Below are positions 9,619 to 18,135 of a DNA stretch of 64,000 bases, piece after piece. The stretch spans positions 682,001 through 746,000 of the forward strand of contig OZ241871.1 of the NCBI GenBank assembly GCA_965202955.1. Direction: 5' to 3'. The number at the start of each line of letters is the position of its first letter. Position 1 is the stretch's first letter. The position numbers and the translations under genes are program-made. Source of the stretch: Bin5 sp034422415 (GTDB lineage: Bacteria > Chloroflexota > Anaerolineae > Caldilineales > Caldilineaceae). Under the pieces are notes generated by a model. It saw nothing but the letters and a program-made list of their open reading frames with translations. It was not told where the DNA came from and did no database searches.

Positions 9619-9658
9619 GGTGCGCTCAGGGAAATCGCTGCCCTTCCCTGAACGCACC
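9619..9658 (-). repeat. Inverted repeat between binding-protein and permease genes
   Basis: The arms 9619-9633 and 9644-9658 pair over 14 of 15 positions (GGTGCG, one C/A mismatch, TCAGGGAA) around a 10-base loop. It lies just after the stop of the binding-protein gene. There is no T-run, so it looks more like an mRNA-protecting or partly terminating hairpin than a full terminator. The same arrangement recurs at the other three importer junctions. Confidence 0.75.
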
Positions 9659-9670
9659 GCTATCAGAATG

Positions 9671-11044
9671 TTACGCCTGCAGCCAACCGTCGATTTCGGC
9701 TTTGGCCTCGGTCAGAGCTTCTTCCACGGTCTTGAGCTCCAACAGAATCTCCTGTTCGGCAGTATTCATGCGCCGCAGAATCCGCAGGCTCGCCTTTTCA
9801 CCCAGCCAGCGCGGGCGGAAGACACCGTCACCGCCGCCTTCAAATGCAGGATTCTTGGTGGCAGGATCGCGGAAGACCGCGCCTTCGGCCAGGTCCTTAT
9901 TCGTCCCCGACGGCATCCTGTCGATATGGTTGCGCGTATCGTAGGAGGCGTTATGGAAGCTGTCCGTCCTGTACTGCGCCCACAGGTCATCGGTTGTGAC
10001 GAACCACATCAGATCAAAGGCGGCGTCTACCACTTCAGTATCTTTATTGAGCGCCCAGCAGTTGCCGCCAACGATCTGTAGCTTCTGCTCGACGTAAGGC
10101 CAGGGCAGGTGGTCATAGATGAAGGGGTGCTCGACGATGTTCTGGGGATTGCCCCAGGAGACGGTAAAGGCGCTGCGCTCAGCCGACCAGGCGCGCGACG
10201 ATCCACCGACCGATTCAAGCTCGGAGGGCGGCATCGCCACCTGGTGCGTGTGGACCAGGTCATAGCGCAGTTGGAACGACTCGATCACCTCGGGCGTTGT
10301 CAGCAGGATCTCCGTTTCACCGTAGTTGTCTTCGGTGTCGAAGATATTCCCGCCACTCTGGTAGGCCATCGTCGCGCCGAGGCCGCCAAGACCGCCAACA
10401 CCCATCGACATGCCCCACTGTTCGACAGTGCCGTCTGATGAGCGTTTGGTCAGCGCCTGCGCCGCTTCGACAAGGTCATCCCAGGTCCAGGTGTCGAAGC
10501 CCTCTTCGCCGGGATTGGGGATGTCAATGCCCTCGGCGTCGGTCATCCCCTTGTTGATCCAGAGGGTCAACTGCTCGGGGTAGAAGATGGAGATGCCGTA
10601 AAGACTGCCTTTGAAGCCGTTCTCCAGCCACTGATCGACCCCGAACGTGTCCATATCGCGATCTGCTACCAGATCATCCAGCGGGGCCAGACGATCCGAA
10701 CTCCAGAAATCCCCGAACCAATAGGCATCGACTTCGATCAGGTCCGGCGCGACGCCACCGGCCATTTGGGTCAGCAGCTTCTGGGGATATTCTCCATGAG
10801 GGGTCATCTCCTCGGTGATAGTGATCGGGAGCGCCTTCATGGCTGCATCGAAACTGGGCGTCATGAATCCGCCCCACCAGTGCGACGCGCGCACTTCCGT
10901 CATCTCGGGCATTGCCGCGCCCCCATCGGCTGGCGCGGCGGCCGGCATCCCTTCTACACAACCTGCCGCCAGTGCCCCTGCAGCGCCGACCACTAATGAA
11001 CTGCGCAGAAAATCGCGCCTACTCATGCGTCTCTGAACTGTCAT
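9671..11044 (-). CDS. Sugar ABC transporter substrate-binding lipoprotein (CUT1), copy 1
   Basis: 457 residues. The N-terminus has the twin-arginine motif SRRDFLRS and a lipobox ending AAGC, so it is exported folded by Tat and lipid-anchored. The rest is a family-1 sugar-binding fold with the region PGEEGFDTWTWDD near residues 185-200. An AAAGGAGCGAACCG leader directs the ATG. It is a close paralogue of the binding protein at 12150 (same length, same motifs, long identical blocks). A PhyH gene separates them. It is followed by a hairpin and the MalF and MalG permeases, so this copy is the one directly wired to the channel. Confidence 0.93.
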   Translation of the reverse strand: MTVQRRMSRRDFLRSSLVVGAAGALAAGCVEGMPAAAPADGGAAMPEMTEVRASHWWGGFMTPSFDAAMKALPITITEEMTPHGEYPQKLLTQMAGGVAPDLIEVDAYWFGDFWSSDRLAPLDDLVADRDMDTFGVDQWLENGFKGSLYGISIFYPEQLTLWINKGMTDAEGIDIPNPGEEGFDTWTWDDLVEAAQALTKRSSDGTVEQWGMSMGVGGLGGLGATMAYQSGGNIFDTEDNYGETEILLTTPEVIESFQLRYDLVHTHQVAMPPSELESVGGSSRAWSAERSAFTVSWGNPQNIVEHPFIYDHLPWPYVEQKLQIVGGNCWALNKDTEVVDAAFDLMWFVTTDDLWAQYRTDSFHNASYDTRNHIDRMPSGTNKDLAEGAVFRDPATKNPAFEGGGDGVFRPRWLGEKASLRILRRMNTAEQEILLELKTVEEALTEAKAEIDGWLQA

Positions 11045-11256
11045 CGGTTCGCTCCTTTCCTGTGGATGGACTCAGAAGCATAGCTAGCTGGTCCACCGAT
11101 TGCGCACTTCTTTCGTCTGGATGGATTCGTCGAGTCGGCATCACCTCCTATCGATTCGTGAAGACGCAGAGCAGTCAGGGATTGCCGGTTTCTGCGCCGG
11201 GATTGCCCAACGGGCGGCTCAGGACTCGCCAGAGTCTGTCAGCCGCATAGGGAGAG

Positions 11257-12120
11257 TCAATAGGGACGCGCACTGGGCACGCCCCATTCGACATGATCGG
11301 CCTCGTCCAGGTCCACCTGCCAGGCGGCAGACCCCTTCCATGCAAAGGGTTGCTCAGCTTGCGAATAGGCCATTTTCCGCCGCAGCTGGATGCCGCGAAA
11401 CATATACTGCATTTGCAACTTCACAAGCGTGTCGCTTGCCTGGTACTCGTGCATGTAGGGGTCGATGCCGAATGTGCCGAAGTAGATCGTCCGCCGCACT
11501 CTGCCGCCGCGGCCCACGCGCGAGGCGTGGAGCAGATTGGCGGCGTGAACGAGTACGTCGCCGGCCTGCGTTTCAACCGGCGCCGCGCCGGGAATATCAA
11601 AGCCGTGTTCATCCACCATATCCTGGATGTCGACCAGGTCCCACTTGTGGCTGCCGGGCACCACGTAGACAGCGCCGTTATCGAGGGTGGAGGCATCCAG
11701 GTCAACGCCAAGGACGGCGAGACTGTCGCTTGCCCTGTGCATTGCGCCGGTGGCCAAGTCCCGATGCCAGGGCACGGGCGCGCCGTACTCCGGCATCTTA
11801 ATCACCAGGGCATCGTCGGCGACGATGAAGTCACGCCCCAGCAGCCCCTCGGTGATAGCAAGGATGCCGGGGTGACCGTACAGTGCCTGACACTCAACCG
11901 CTCGTTTGCCGGGGAAGTTGATACGGCGCAGGATATCCTGCCCGCTGTCGGGATTGCGGATGTAGTAGTAGTCCGGCTGCGGAACCTGCAACGCCGACGC
12001 GAACTCGATCAGGCGGTCGGTCGCGGTCTGCAACTGTGCGACTTCGGCCGCGGCGAGAACGCCCGGCAGGTGCAGGTATCCGTTTTCGGCGTAGAACTCT
12101 ATCTGCTTCTGTTCCAGCAT
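11257..12120 (-). CDS. PhyH family Fe(II)/2-oxoglutarate oxygenase
   Basis: About 287 residues. The iron motif is WHRD, with a distal His in LLHASRVG and a following basic stretch RRTIYFG. I prefer the ATG at 12120 (MLEQKQIEFY); a GTG at 12141 in frame would add only seven residues. The gene lies between two near-duplicate sugar-binding proteins on the same strand, 29 bases after the upstream one, so it is very probably co-transcribed with the importer. This implies that the imported compound, or its breakdown product, is the hydroxylation substrate. No signal peptide, so cytoplasmic. Confidence 0.87.
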   Translation of the reverse strand: MLEQKQIEFYAENGYLHLPGVLAAAEVAQLQTATDRLIEFASALQVPQPDYYYIRNPDSGQDILRRINFPGKRAVECQALYGHPGILAITEGLLGRDFIVADDALVIKMPEYGAPVPWHRDLATGAMHRASDSLAVLGVDLDASTLDNGAVYVVPGSHKWDLVDIQDMVDEHGFDIPGAAPVETQAGDVLVHAANLLHASRVGRGGRVRRTIYFGTFGIDPYMHEYQASDTLVKLQMQYMFRGIQLRRKMAYSQAEQPFAWKGSAAWQVDLDEADHVEWGVPSARPY

Positions 12121-12149
12121 AGCCGCTGCACCGCCTTTCACCGACGACG

Positions 12150-13523
12150 CTATTTGTTCAACATAGGATCGATCTCTGCCTTGGCGTCCGCCAGGGCTTC
12201 CTCTACCGTCTTTATCTGCAGCAGGATCTCTTCCTCAGCCGTTCTCATTCTGCGCTGAATTTCCAGGGCGGCCTTCTCCCCCAACCAGCGCGGTCCGAAG
12301 ACGCCGTCGCCACCGCCCTCGAAGGCCGGATTCTTGGTCGCGGGGTCTCTGTAGACGACGCCTTCGGCCAGGTCCTTGTTCACGCCGCTGGGCATGCGGT
12401 CGATGTGGCCGCGCGTTTCATAGGCGGCGTTGTGGAAGCTGTCGGTCCGGTACTGCGCCCACAGGTCGTCGGTGGTGATGAACCACATCAGCTCGAACGC
12501 CTCATCAATCACCTCCGAGTCCTGGTTGAGCGACCAGCAGTTGCCGCCGTAGATCTGGACTCTCTGTTCCTTATACGGCCAGGGCAGATGATCGTAGAGG
12601 AAGGGGTGCTCGACGATGTTCTGTGGATTGCCCCAGCTGGACGTGATGGCGCACCGCCCGGCCGACCAGGCGCGCGAACTACCGCCCACCGCCTCAACCT
12701 CCGAAGGCGGCATGCCCACGCCGTGCGTATGGACAAGGTCGTAGCGTTGCTGGAACGATTCGATCACTTCAGGCGTGGTCAGCAGGATCTCCGATTCCTT
12801 GTAGTTGTCGACCGTGTCGAAGATCTGTCCGCCGTTCTGGTAGACCATCGTCAAGCCCAGGCCGTTGAGGCCGGCGATCCAGATCGACATGCCGTAACGC
12901 TCGACCGTGCCATCGGATGCCCGAATGGTGAGCGCATCGAGGACTTCGACGAAATCGTCCCAGGTCCAGGAGTCAAAGTCGGCGTCGCCGGGGTTGGGGA
13001 TTGCGATGCCGGCCTCATCCGTCATCTCTTTGTTGATCCAGAGGGTCATCTGTTCGGGGTAGAAGATCGAGAGACCATAGAGGCTGCCTTCATAGCCGTT
13101 TTCGACCCACTGATCGAAGCCCCACTTGGTCATGTCGCGGTCGGCGACGAGGTCGTCAAGCGTTGCGATGCGCCCCGAGGGCCAGAAGTCGCCGAAATTG
13201 TCGGCCGCGACCTCGATCAGGTCGGGTGCGACGCCGCCGGCGAGCTGGGTCAGCAGCTTTTGATTGTATTCGCCCCAGGGGGTCATCTCTTCGGTGATAT
13301 CAACGGGGAGCGCTTTCTCAGCTGCTTCAAAACTGGGCGTCATGAAGCCGCCCCACCAGTGTGAGGCGCGCACAACCGTTGGCTCCTGCATTGCCGCGTC
13401 CCCACCAGCGGGGGCCGCAACGGGCATACCTTCCACGCAACCTGCTGCCAGAGCGCCGGCAGCGCCAACGACCAGGGAACTACGCAGAAAATCACGTCGA
13501 CTCATGCGTTCTTGCCGTGCCAT
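12150..13523 (-). CDS. Sugar ABC transporter substrate-binding lipoprotein (CUT1), copy 2
   Basis: 457 residues from the ATG at 13523, which has a CAAAGGAGCGGACCG leader. The frame stays open upstream to 14009, but that stretch has no binding-protein homology and starts inside the neighbouring VanZ gene, so I exclude it. Tat motif SRRDFLRS and lipobox AAGC are the same as in copy 1, and so are the blocks GGFMTPSF, GSSRAWSA and PATKNPAFEGGGDG. Differences cluster in the middle. It heads the operon, then PhyH, then copy 1 and the permeases. Both copies may feed one channel with different ligand ranges. Confidence 0.92.
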   Translation of the reverse strand: MARQERMSRRDFLRSSLVVGAAGALAAGCVEGMPVAAPAGGDAAMQEPTVVRASHWWGGFMTPSFEAAEKALPVDITEEMTPWGEYNQKLLTQLAGGVAPDLIEVAADNFGDFWPSGRIATLDDLVADRDMTKWGFDQWVENGYEGSLYGLSIFYPEQMTLWINKEMTDEAGIAIPNPGDADFDSWTWDDFVEVLDALTIRASDGTVERYGMSIWIAGLNGLGLTMVYQNGGQIFDTVDNYKESEILLTTPEVIESFQQRYDLVHTHGVGMPPSEVEAVGGSSRAWSAGRCAITSSWGNPQNIVEHPFLYDHLPWPYKEQRVQIYGGNCWSLNQDSEVIDEAFELMWFITTDDLWAQYRTDSFHNAAYETRGHIDRMPSGVNKDLAEGVVYRDPATKNPAFEGGGDGVFGPRWLGEKAALEIQRRMRTAEEEILLQIKTVEEALADAKAEIDPMLNK

Positions 13524-13956
13524 CGGTCCGCTCCTTTGTCTGAGAATGGATTGGTCAACGAAAAAGAAGACAGGTCCAAATCCAACGATCGGGCGCGTGT
13601 CGAGTTTCTCTCCTATCGTCCGGGTGGCATCACCCCCCCTTGCGGAGTTTCTAAGAGTCGACGGCCGATGGCCGCACTTTCCAAGTAAGAGATACGCAGG
13701 CGTGACACATTCATGATACAGCGAATGATTTGCTTGATTGCCTGTGAGTAAGCCAGTTATAGCACATTTTGTAGAATCCCAAAAGCGGAAATTCCCGCCC
13801 GCCCGGCGGCCTGGACGACGGCCAGGGATACTTTGGAGCGCGGTGGGAAACTGGTTGACTGCTGCGTCAACCAGAGCTAAAGCGGAGGTCTTGTTGTAAA
13901 GAAGGAGAGACAGGCGGAGGGATGGGAGGCGGGTTCTGCGCCTGGGGAAGGTCCGT
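13524..13956. other. Intergenic region upstream of binding-protein copy 2
   Basis: 433 bases without a credible gene. It should hold the promoter of the minus-strand importer operon. The best candidate read on the minus strand is TATAAC near 13759 with TTGGGA 15 bases upstream, which is weak. The 180 bases nearest the gene share short blocks (CCTATCG, GGCATCACC) with the leader in front of copy 1, which supports duplication of gene and leader together. Confidence 0.4.
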
Positions 13957-14529
13957 TCAGCCTTGCTGACGCCTGGTGCGCCAGCGCCGCGCCCAGGCGA
14001 GGGCCGCACTGGCCGCGACCGCCATCAGCGCGGCAAGGACATTGAAGAGTACGTCGCGGACGTCGTAGGCCCGGGTCGGCAGAAAGGCCTGGATGCTCTC
14101 GTCTACAAGGCCGATGAGCGAGGCGGCCAACACGGCCAGGACCGCGGGCGCGGGGACGCGGCGGCCATGGTTGGTACGCTCGATGAGCGCCTCATAGATG
14201 AAGACGGCGACGACGCCGTACTCGATGAGGTGGGTGCGCTCTTCCGGCGTCGCGATGCGGGTAAACAGGAGCAGATAGACCGCCGCAACGCCGAGGGCAA
14301 CGCCGATTTCGGCGCCGCGCGGCCGCGTCTTCAGTCCCTGTGTCAGAATGGTCGCGCCGACCAGGAGCATGCCGAGCATAAACAGGCCGCCGAGCAGACC
14401 CTGCTCGCGCAACATACCCGCCAGCGGCCGCACGATGCCGAGCGTCGAGTAGATCGCGGCGACGACGAGCAAGGTCCACAACCAGAGGCGGCGCTCACGA
14501 CGGGAGGTGAAGAAAGGCAGGAATCTCAT
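13957..14529 (-). CDS. VanZ-like integral membrane protein
   Basis: About 190 residues from the ATG at 14529; the frame extends to 14670 but that part overlaps the permease gene. Four to five hydrophobic segments. The C-terminal half has the VanZ hallmarks: HLIEYGVVAVF, then GLVDESIQAFLPTR and DVRDVLFNV. VanZ-type proteins are small membrane proteins of poorly known role, best known for teicoplanin resistance and cell-envelope effects. It follows the MalG permease by 26 bases and is probably read as the last gene of that operon, which is an unusual partner for a sugar importer. Confidence 0.85.
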   Translation of the reverse strand: MRFLPFFTSRRERRLWLWTLLVVAAIYSTLGIVRPLAGMLREQGLLGGLFMLGMLLVGATILTQGLKTRPRGAEIGVALGVAAVYLLLFTRIATPEERTHLIEYGVVAVFIYEALIERTNHGRRVPAPAVLAVLAASLIGLVDESIQAFLPTRAYDVRDVLFNVLAALMAVAASAALAWARRWRTRRQQG

Positions 14530-14555
14530 CTCAGGGGCGGGCAGGTATGGGCGGA

Positions 14556-15455
14556 TTACCCTTTGATGCCGCTCAGGGTGAAGCCCTCGGTGAAGTAACG
14601 CTGACCGTAGTAGGAGAGCACCATCATCGGCAGCGACATCAGGACCGACATGGCCATCATCGGTCCCCACCTGGTGTCGCCGCGTGTGCCGATGAAGCCC
14701 TGCATGGCGAGGGTAAGGGTCTGCATGCTCTTGTCCTTCAGATAGAGGAGGGAGAAGAGCAGGTCGTTCCAGGCCCAGGAGATGATGAAGACGACTTGCA
14801 GGGCAAGAATGGGCTTGGACAACGGAACGACAATGCGCCAGAAGATGCCCAGATCGTTGCAGCCGTCGATGCGGGCGGCATCGGAAAGATCGTTAGGGAT
14901 CGCGCGGAAGAACTGGCGCAGAACAAAGACCATGGCGGGGTTGATCGCCAGCATCGAAGGGATGATCGCGGGCAGCCAGGTCCCCACCCAGCCCATGCGC
15001 GCCATCATCACGAAGCGGGGCACGAGCGTGACCTGGTCGGGGATGAGCATGAGGCTGATGTTGAGCAGCATAAGCGCCTCGCTGCCGCGGAACTTCATGC
15101 GGGCGAAGGCGTAGGCGGCCAAAGTACAGGAAGCCATTGTCGGCACGCCGACGTAAAGGGCGAGTATCAGGGTGTTGCGCAGGCTGAGCAGCCAGTCGCG
15201 CGCGCCCCAACCGTCGATAAAGTTCTGGAGCGTGATTGGGTTGGGGATCCACTGAATGGGGACGGTGATGCGCATCTGGTCCAGCGTCTTGAAGGCGGCG
15301 CTGAACATCCAGCCCAGGGGCATCAGGGACATAATCAGAAAGAGTGCGATAAGGACGTATGCGATGCTGTGCTGGATATACCGGCTGGCGCGCATTCCGA
15401 TATAGAAGCCACCGCGCGGTTGATTGCCGCGTTTCGCTGCAGAGATGCCCGCCAT
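14556..15455 (-). CDS. Carbohydrate ABC transporter permease, MalG type (CUT1)
   Basis: 299 residues, about six membrane segments. EAA loop LSDAARIDGCNDLG followed by VPLSKP, and the usual tail TLSGIKG. It starts five bases after the stop of the MalF partner, so it is translated with it. It belongs to the second CUT1 importer in the window (binding protein, MalF, MalG, VanZ). No ATPase is encoded locally. Confidence 0.93.
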   Translation of the reverse strand: MAGISAAKRGNQPRGGFYIGMRASRYIQHSIAYVLIALFLIMSLMPLGWMFSAAFKTLDQMRITVPIQWIPNPITLQNFIDGWGARDWLLSLRNTLILALYVGVPTMASCTLAAYAFARMKFRGSEALMLLNISLMLIPDQVTLVPRFVMMARMGWVGTWLPAIIPSMLAINPAMVFVLRQFFRAIPNDLSDAARIDGCNDLGIFWRIVVPLSKPILALQVVFIISWAWNDLLFSLLYLKDKSMQTLTLAMQGFIGTRGDTRWGPMMAMSVLMSLPMMVLSYYGQRYFTEGFTLSGIKG

Positions 15456-15460
15456 GCCCG

Positions 15461-16420
15461 TCAGTTGCCTCCCTCGTAGTAGACCCAGCTGGCGGACGAG
15501 CGGAAGACGGTAATGACGATCACCACGCAGATGACAAACAGGATCCAGGCCAGCGCGGCGGCGTGGCCCATTTTAAAGAATTTGAAGGCATTCTCGTAGA
15601 TCAGCTGGGCGTAAAAGGTTGAGCCGCCGGCGGGGCCGCCTCCTGTCATCAGCATCGGGCCCGTAAAGAATTGGAAGGCGCCGATCAGGCTTGTCAAAAG
15701 GTTGAACAGCGTATAAGGCGTCAGCATCGGCAGCGTCACGCTGAAAAGCGTCTGCAACGAGCGTGCGCCGTCGATCTTGGAGGCATCGTACAGCTCCTGG
15801 GGAACGTTCTGCAGCCCGGCGAGGAAGATCAACATACCGATGCCGCCCTGAATGGTCATGAAGATAAAGATCCACTTGACCATGACCGGGTCGGTGATCC
15901 AGCTCTGACGCCAGGGCAGACCCAATGCCTCGAGGATACTGTTGATAAGCCCCAACGAGGGACTCCAGATGAAGACGGAAACGGCCGCGGCGCCGGCAGC
16001 CGGCACGGTGCCGGGCACAATCGCGAGCGTGCGATAGAGCTGGAGACCGCGCACTTTCACGTTCAGCAGCAGCGCCTGCAGCAAGCCGACAACCAGGCCG
16101 GCGGGAACGGAGACGATGACGTAGAGCAGCGTGTTCCACAACGCCTTGCGCGTATAGGAGTTCTCGAACAGATTGACGTAGTTGCGGAATCCTATCCACT
16201 TGGCGGGCTGGAAGACGTCGTAGATTGTGAAGCTGTGGTAGAAGGAGTCGAGGATCGGATAGGCTTGAAAGAAGAGCACGCCCAGAATCCAGGGCGTAAT
16301 GAAGAGGAATGGAAGCATGCGCCGCCGGAAGCGGCGGCGTTGGGCCAGTACACGGAGGAGCTCGGCGCTCTCTGCCGGGTCCGCGCCCGGCGGCTGGGCG
16401 CCCAGTTCAGATGAGGTCAT
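15461..16420 (-). CDS. Carbohydrate ABC transporter permease, MalF type (CUT1)
   Basis: 319 residues with an N-terminal cytoplasmic stretch rich in Arg (RRRFRRR) and six membrane segments. EAA loop LYDASKIDGARSL followed by LPMLTP. It is the second gene of a minus-strand importer operon and is separated from the binding-protein gene by 122 bases that hold a strong inverted repeat. Confidence 0.93.
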   Translation of the reverse strand: MTSSELGAQPPGADPAESAELLRVLAQRRRFRRRMLPFLFITPWILGVLFFQAYPILDSFYHSFTIYDVFQPAKWIGFRNYVNLFENSYTRKALWNTLLYVIVSVPAGLVVGLLQALLLNVKVRGLQLYRTLAIVPGTVPAAGAAAVSVFIWSPSLGLINSILEALGLPWRQSWITDPVMVKWIFIFMTIQGGIGMLIFLAGLQNVPQELYDASKIDGARSLQTLFSVTLPMLTPYTLFNLLTSLIGAFQFFTGPMLMTGGGPAGGSTFYAQLIYENAFKFFKMGHAAALAWILFVICVVIVITVFRSSASWVYYEGGN

Positions 16421-16483
16421 ACCAAAAGCGACGGTTTAGAGATAGTTCCGGGGCCTTCGGCCGGCAGCGCCCAAAGAAGAGGG

Positions 16484-16519
16484 CGGTCACGCCTCGAGTC
16501 CACAGCCAAGGCGTGACCG
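16484..16519 (-). repeat. Inverted repeat between binding-protein and permease genes
   Basis: Arms 16484-16494 and 16509-16519 are perfectly complementary over 11 bases (CGGTCACGCCT against AGGCGTGACCG) around a 14-base loop. It sits in the gap after the binding-protein stop codon. No T-run follows in the minus direction, so partial termination or mRNA 3'-end protection is more likely than full termination. Confidence 0.75.
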
Positions 16520-16542
16520 GCAGGTCCTTAATCGTCGGGAGA

Positions 16543-17928
16543 CTAACTGTCCTGAATTTCCCAGTACTCGTCCAGTGACTGCTGCAGTTCGTTGTTGATG
16601 TCGAAGAGTGCGTCATCGACCGACTTGGCGCCGACAGTCACCTCTCCGAAGGCCCGCCCCCACAGTTTCTCCACCTGGGACTGCACGGGGGTGAGGAATT
16701 CGCTGGGGCTCCAGAGCCTGTCGGCTTCGAGCGGGGCGTCAAAGAACCACTGCAGACCCGGCACCGAGGAAAGATCGATGGCATCGAGCAGCGGTTTGCT
16801 CCACATGGCCGCGGCTCGGATCTCGAATTCGATCAGGCCGACTTCAACGCTGGTCATGTGAATGATGAAGGTAAGGGCGTCTTCAGCAACCTTGGTTGTC
16901 CTGGGCATGAAGAGCGTATGCCCGGTGCCGAAGTCGATCGCCTTGTAGCCCTCGTTCAGGTTGGGGTGAAAACCGTACCCGATCGAGTCCATCGTGACGC
17001 CGGTCACCTCCTCCATACTGCGCAACATGCCGGGCAGCCAGTTGCCGTCGGTGACCATGGCGCGCTTGGCGTTGTTGAAGCCGCTGGATGGATAGCCGGC
17101 CCAGTATTGCCACGCTTCGGCGAGGGCAGCCATCTTGTTGACGTCGGCGTCGATCCAGAACTGAGTGACGGTGCTGAGGCCCTCTGCCCAAGTCTCGGTG
17201 GTGAAGGTGAAGGTGCGCTTGTCTGCGGAGATGTAGTTTTCGTCAAAAAGAACGGGCCAGGCGATAACGGTCCCACCGTAAGAATCTTTGGGGTCGTATC
17301 CGGCCCGTGTGAGGTTTTCGTTTTCGTCATACTGGAGGAGCTGGCGAGACAACTCGAGCATCTCAGGCCAGGACGCGGGGCCGACTTCGGGGTCGCCGCC
17401 GGCCTCTTCTATCAGGTGCTTATGCCAGCAGATGGCGGGCATGGACCCGCCCTCAAGAGCGGGAACGCCGTAGGTTACGCCGTCCCATCTGCCGTTTTCC
17501 CACTGCGAGCCCATGTAGATGTCCGGGTCGAAGTCCTCGGCACTGGCGAGCAGGTCGTCGAGCGGGAGCATAACGCCGCGCGCCATCAGCTCGGCGAAGC
17601 CGCCGATGTAGCGATGGTATACGTCGGGCGCAGTGCCGCCGGCCACGGCGGCCATCGTATCCTCAGGGCTCACGTGCAGGCGAATCATATCGATCGTGAT
17701 ATGCGTACCCTTCGCGTCAAAAGCTTCGATGCTCGGCGTCCAAATGTCGCTGTCACCGCCGGTCTCCCAACCCGACTGGACCGAGACGGTCACCGGCTCC
17801 ATCGAGGCCTCCGTGTCGCCGCCGTCGGCAGAGGGGGCCACAGGCTGACATGCGGCGAGCAGGGCTGCGCCGCCGGTGGCGCCCACCAATGAAAGGAACT
17901 CTCTCCTGCTGAAGTTTCTCTTCTGCAT
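16543..17928 (-). CDS. Sugar ABC transporter substrate-binding lipoprotein (CUT1)
   Basis: 461 residues. Twin-arginine motif SRREFLSLV and lipobox LAAC, then a Gly/Asp linker and a family-1 sugar-binding fold (SVQSGWETGGDSD near the mature N-terminus). An AGGAGGTATCCAGACC leader gives the start. It is only distantly similar to the two binding proteins at 9671 and 12150, so it likely binds a different sugar. It heads the operon binding protein, MalF, MalG, VanZ. Confidence 0.92.
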   Translation of the reverse strand: MQKRNFSRREFLSLVGATGGAALLAACQPVAPSADGGDTEASMEPVTVSVQSGWETGGDSDIWTPSIEAFDAKGTHITIDMIRLHVSPEDTMAAVAGGTAPDVYHRYIGGFAELMARGVMLPLDDLLASAEDFDPDIYMGSQWENGRWDGVTYGVPALEGGSMPAICWHKHLIEEAGGDPEVGPASWPEMLELSRQLLQYDENENLTRAGYDPKDSYGGTVIAWPVLFDENYISADKRTFTFTTETWAEGLSTVTQFWIDADVNKMAALAEAWQYWAGYPSSGFNNAKRAMVTDGNWLPGMLRSMEEVTGVTMDSIGYGFHPNLNEGYKAIDFGTGHTLFMPRTTKVAEDALTFIIHMTSVEVGLIEFEIRAAAMWSKPLLDAIDLSSVPGLQWFFDAPLEADRLWSPSEFLTPVQSQVEKLWGRAFGEVTVGAKSVDDALFDINNELQQSLDEYWEIQDS

Positions 17929-18000
17929 GGTCTGGATACCTCCTGCGGTAATGGATTCGGCTGCAATCGATATGGAGCAAAAAATGGCATAAATGTGACG

Positions 18001-18030
18001 TTGTCAACCAATCATCTATTAGTGTAGCAT
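18001..18030 (+). promoter_or_regulatory. Candidate sigma70-type promoter for the aldolase-AtuA-PhyH operon
   Basis: TTGTCA (18001-18006), an 18-base spacer and TAGCAT (18025-18030) read towards the aldolase gene at 18136. Five of six and four of six bases match consensus. The surrounding DNA is locally AT-rich compared with the coding sequence. It would leave a leader of about 100 bases. Confidence 0.45.
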
Positions 18031-18135
18031 AGGACTGAAATTAGAGAGGAATTCCATGACGCTATAGTCAACAACAGTGTCGGTGTCGAACGGGTCCGGG
18101 ACCTGTTCGTTCCAGGCCTTTCAGGAGGCAGGATT

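Noticed and set aside
13524..14009. N-terminal extension that would make the copy 2 binding protein 619 residues
   Set aside because: It puts 160 residues before the Tat signal and overlaps the VanZ gene; the ATG at 13523 has a clear ribosome site and gives the same length as its paralogue.
17979..18007. TTGACA on the minus strand as promoter of the binding protein at 16543
   Set aside because: At 16 to 18 bases downstream only a T-run is found, so no acceptable -10 box.
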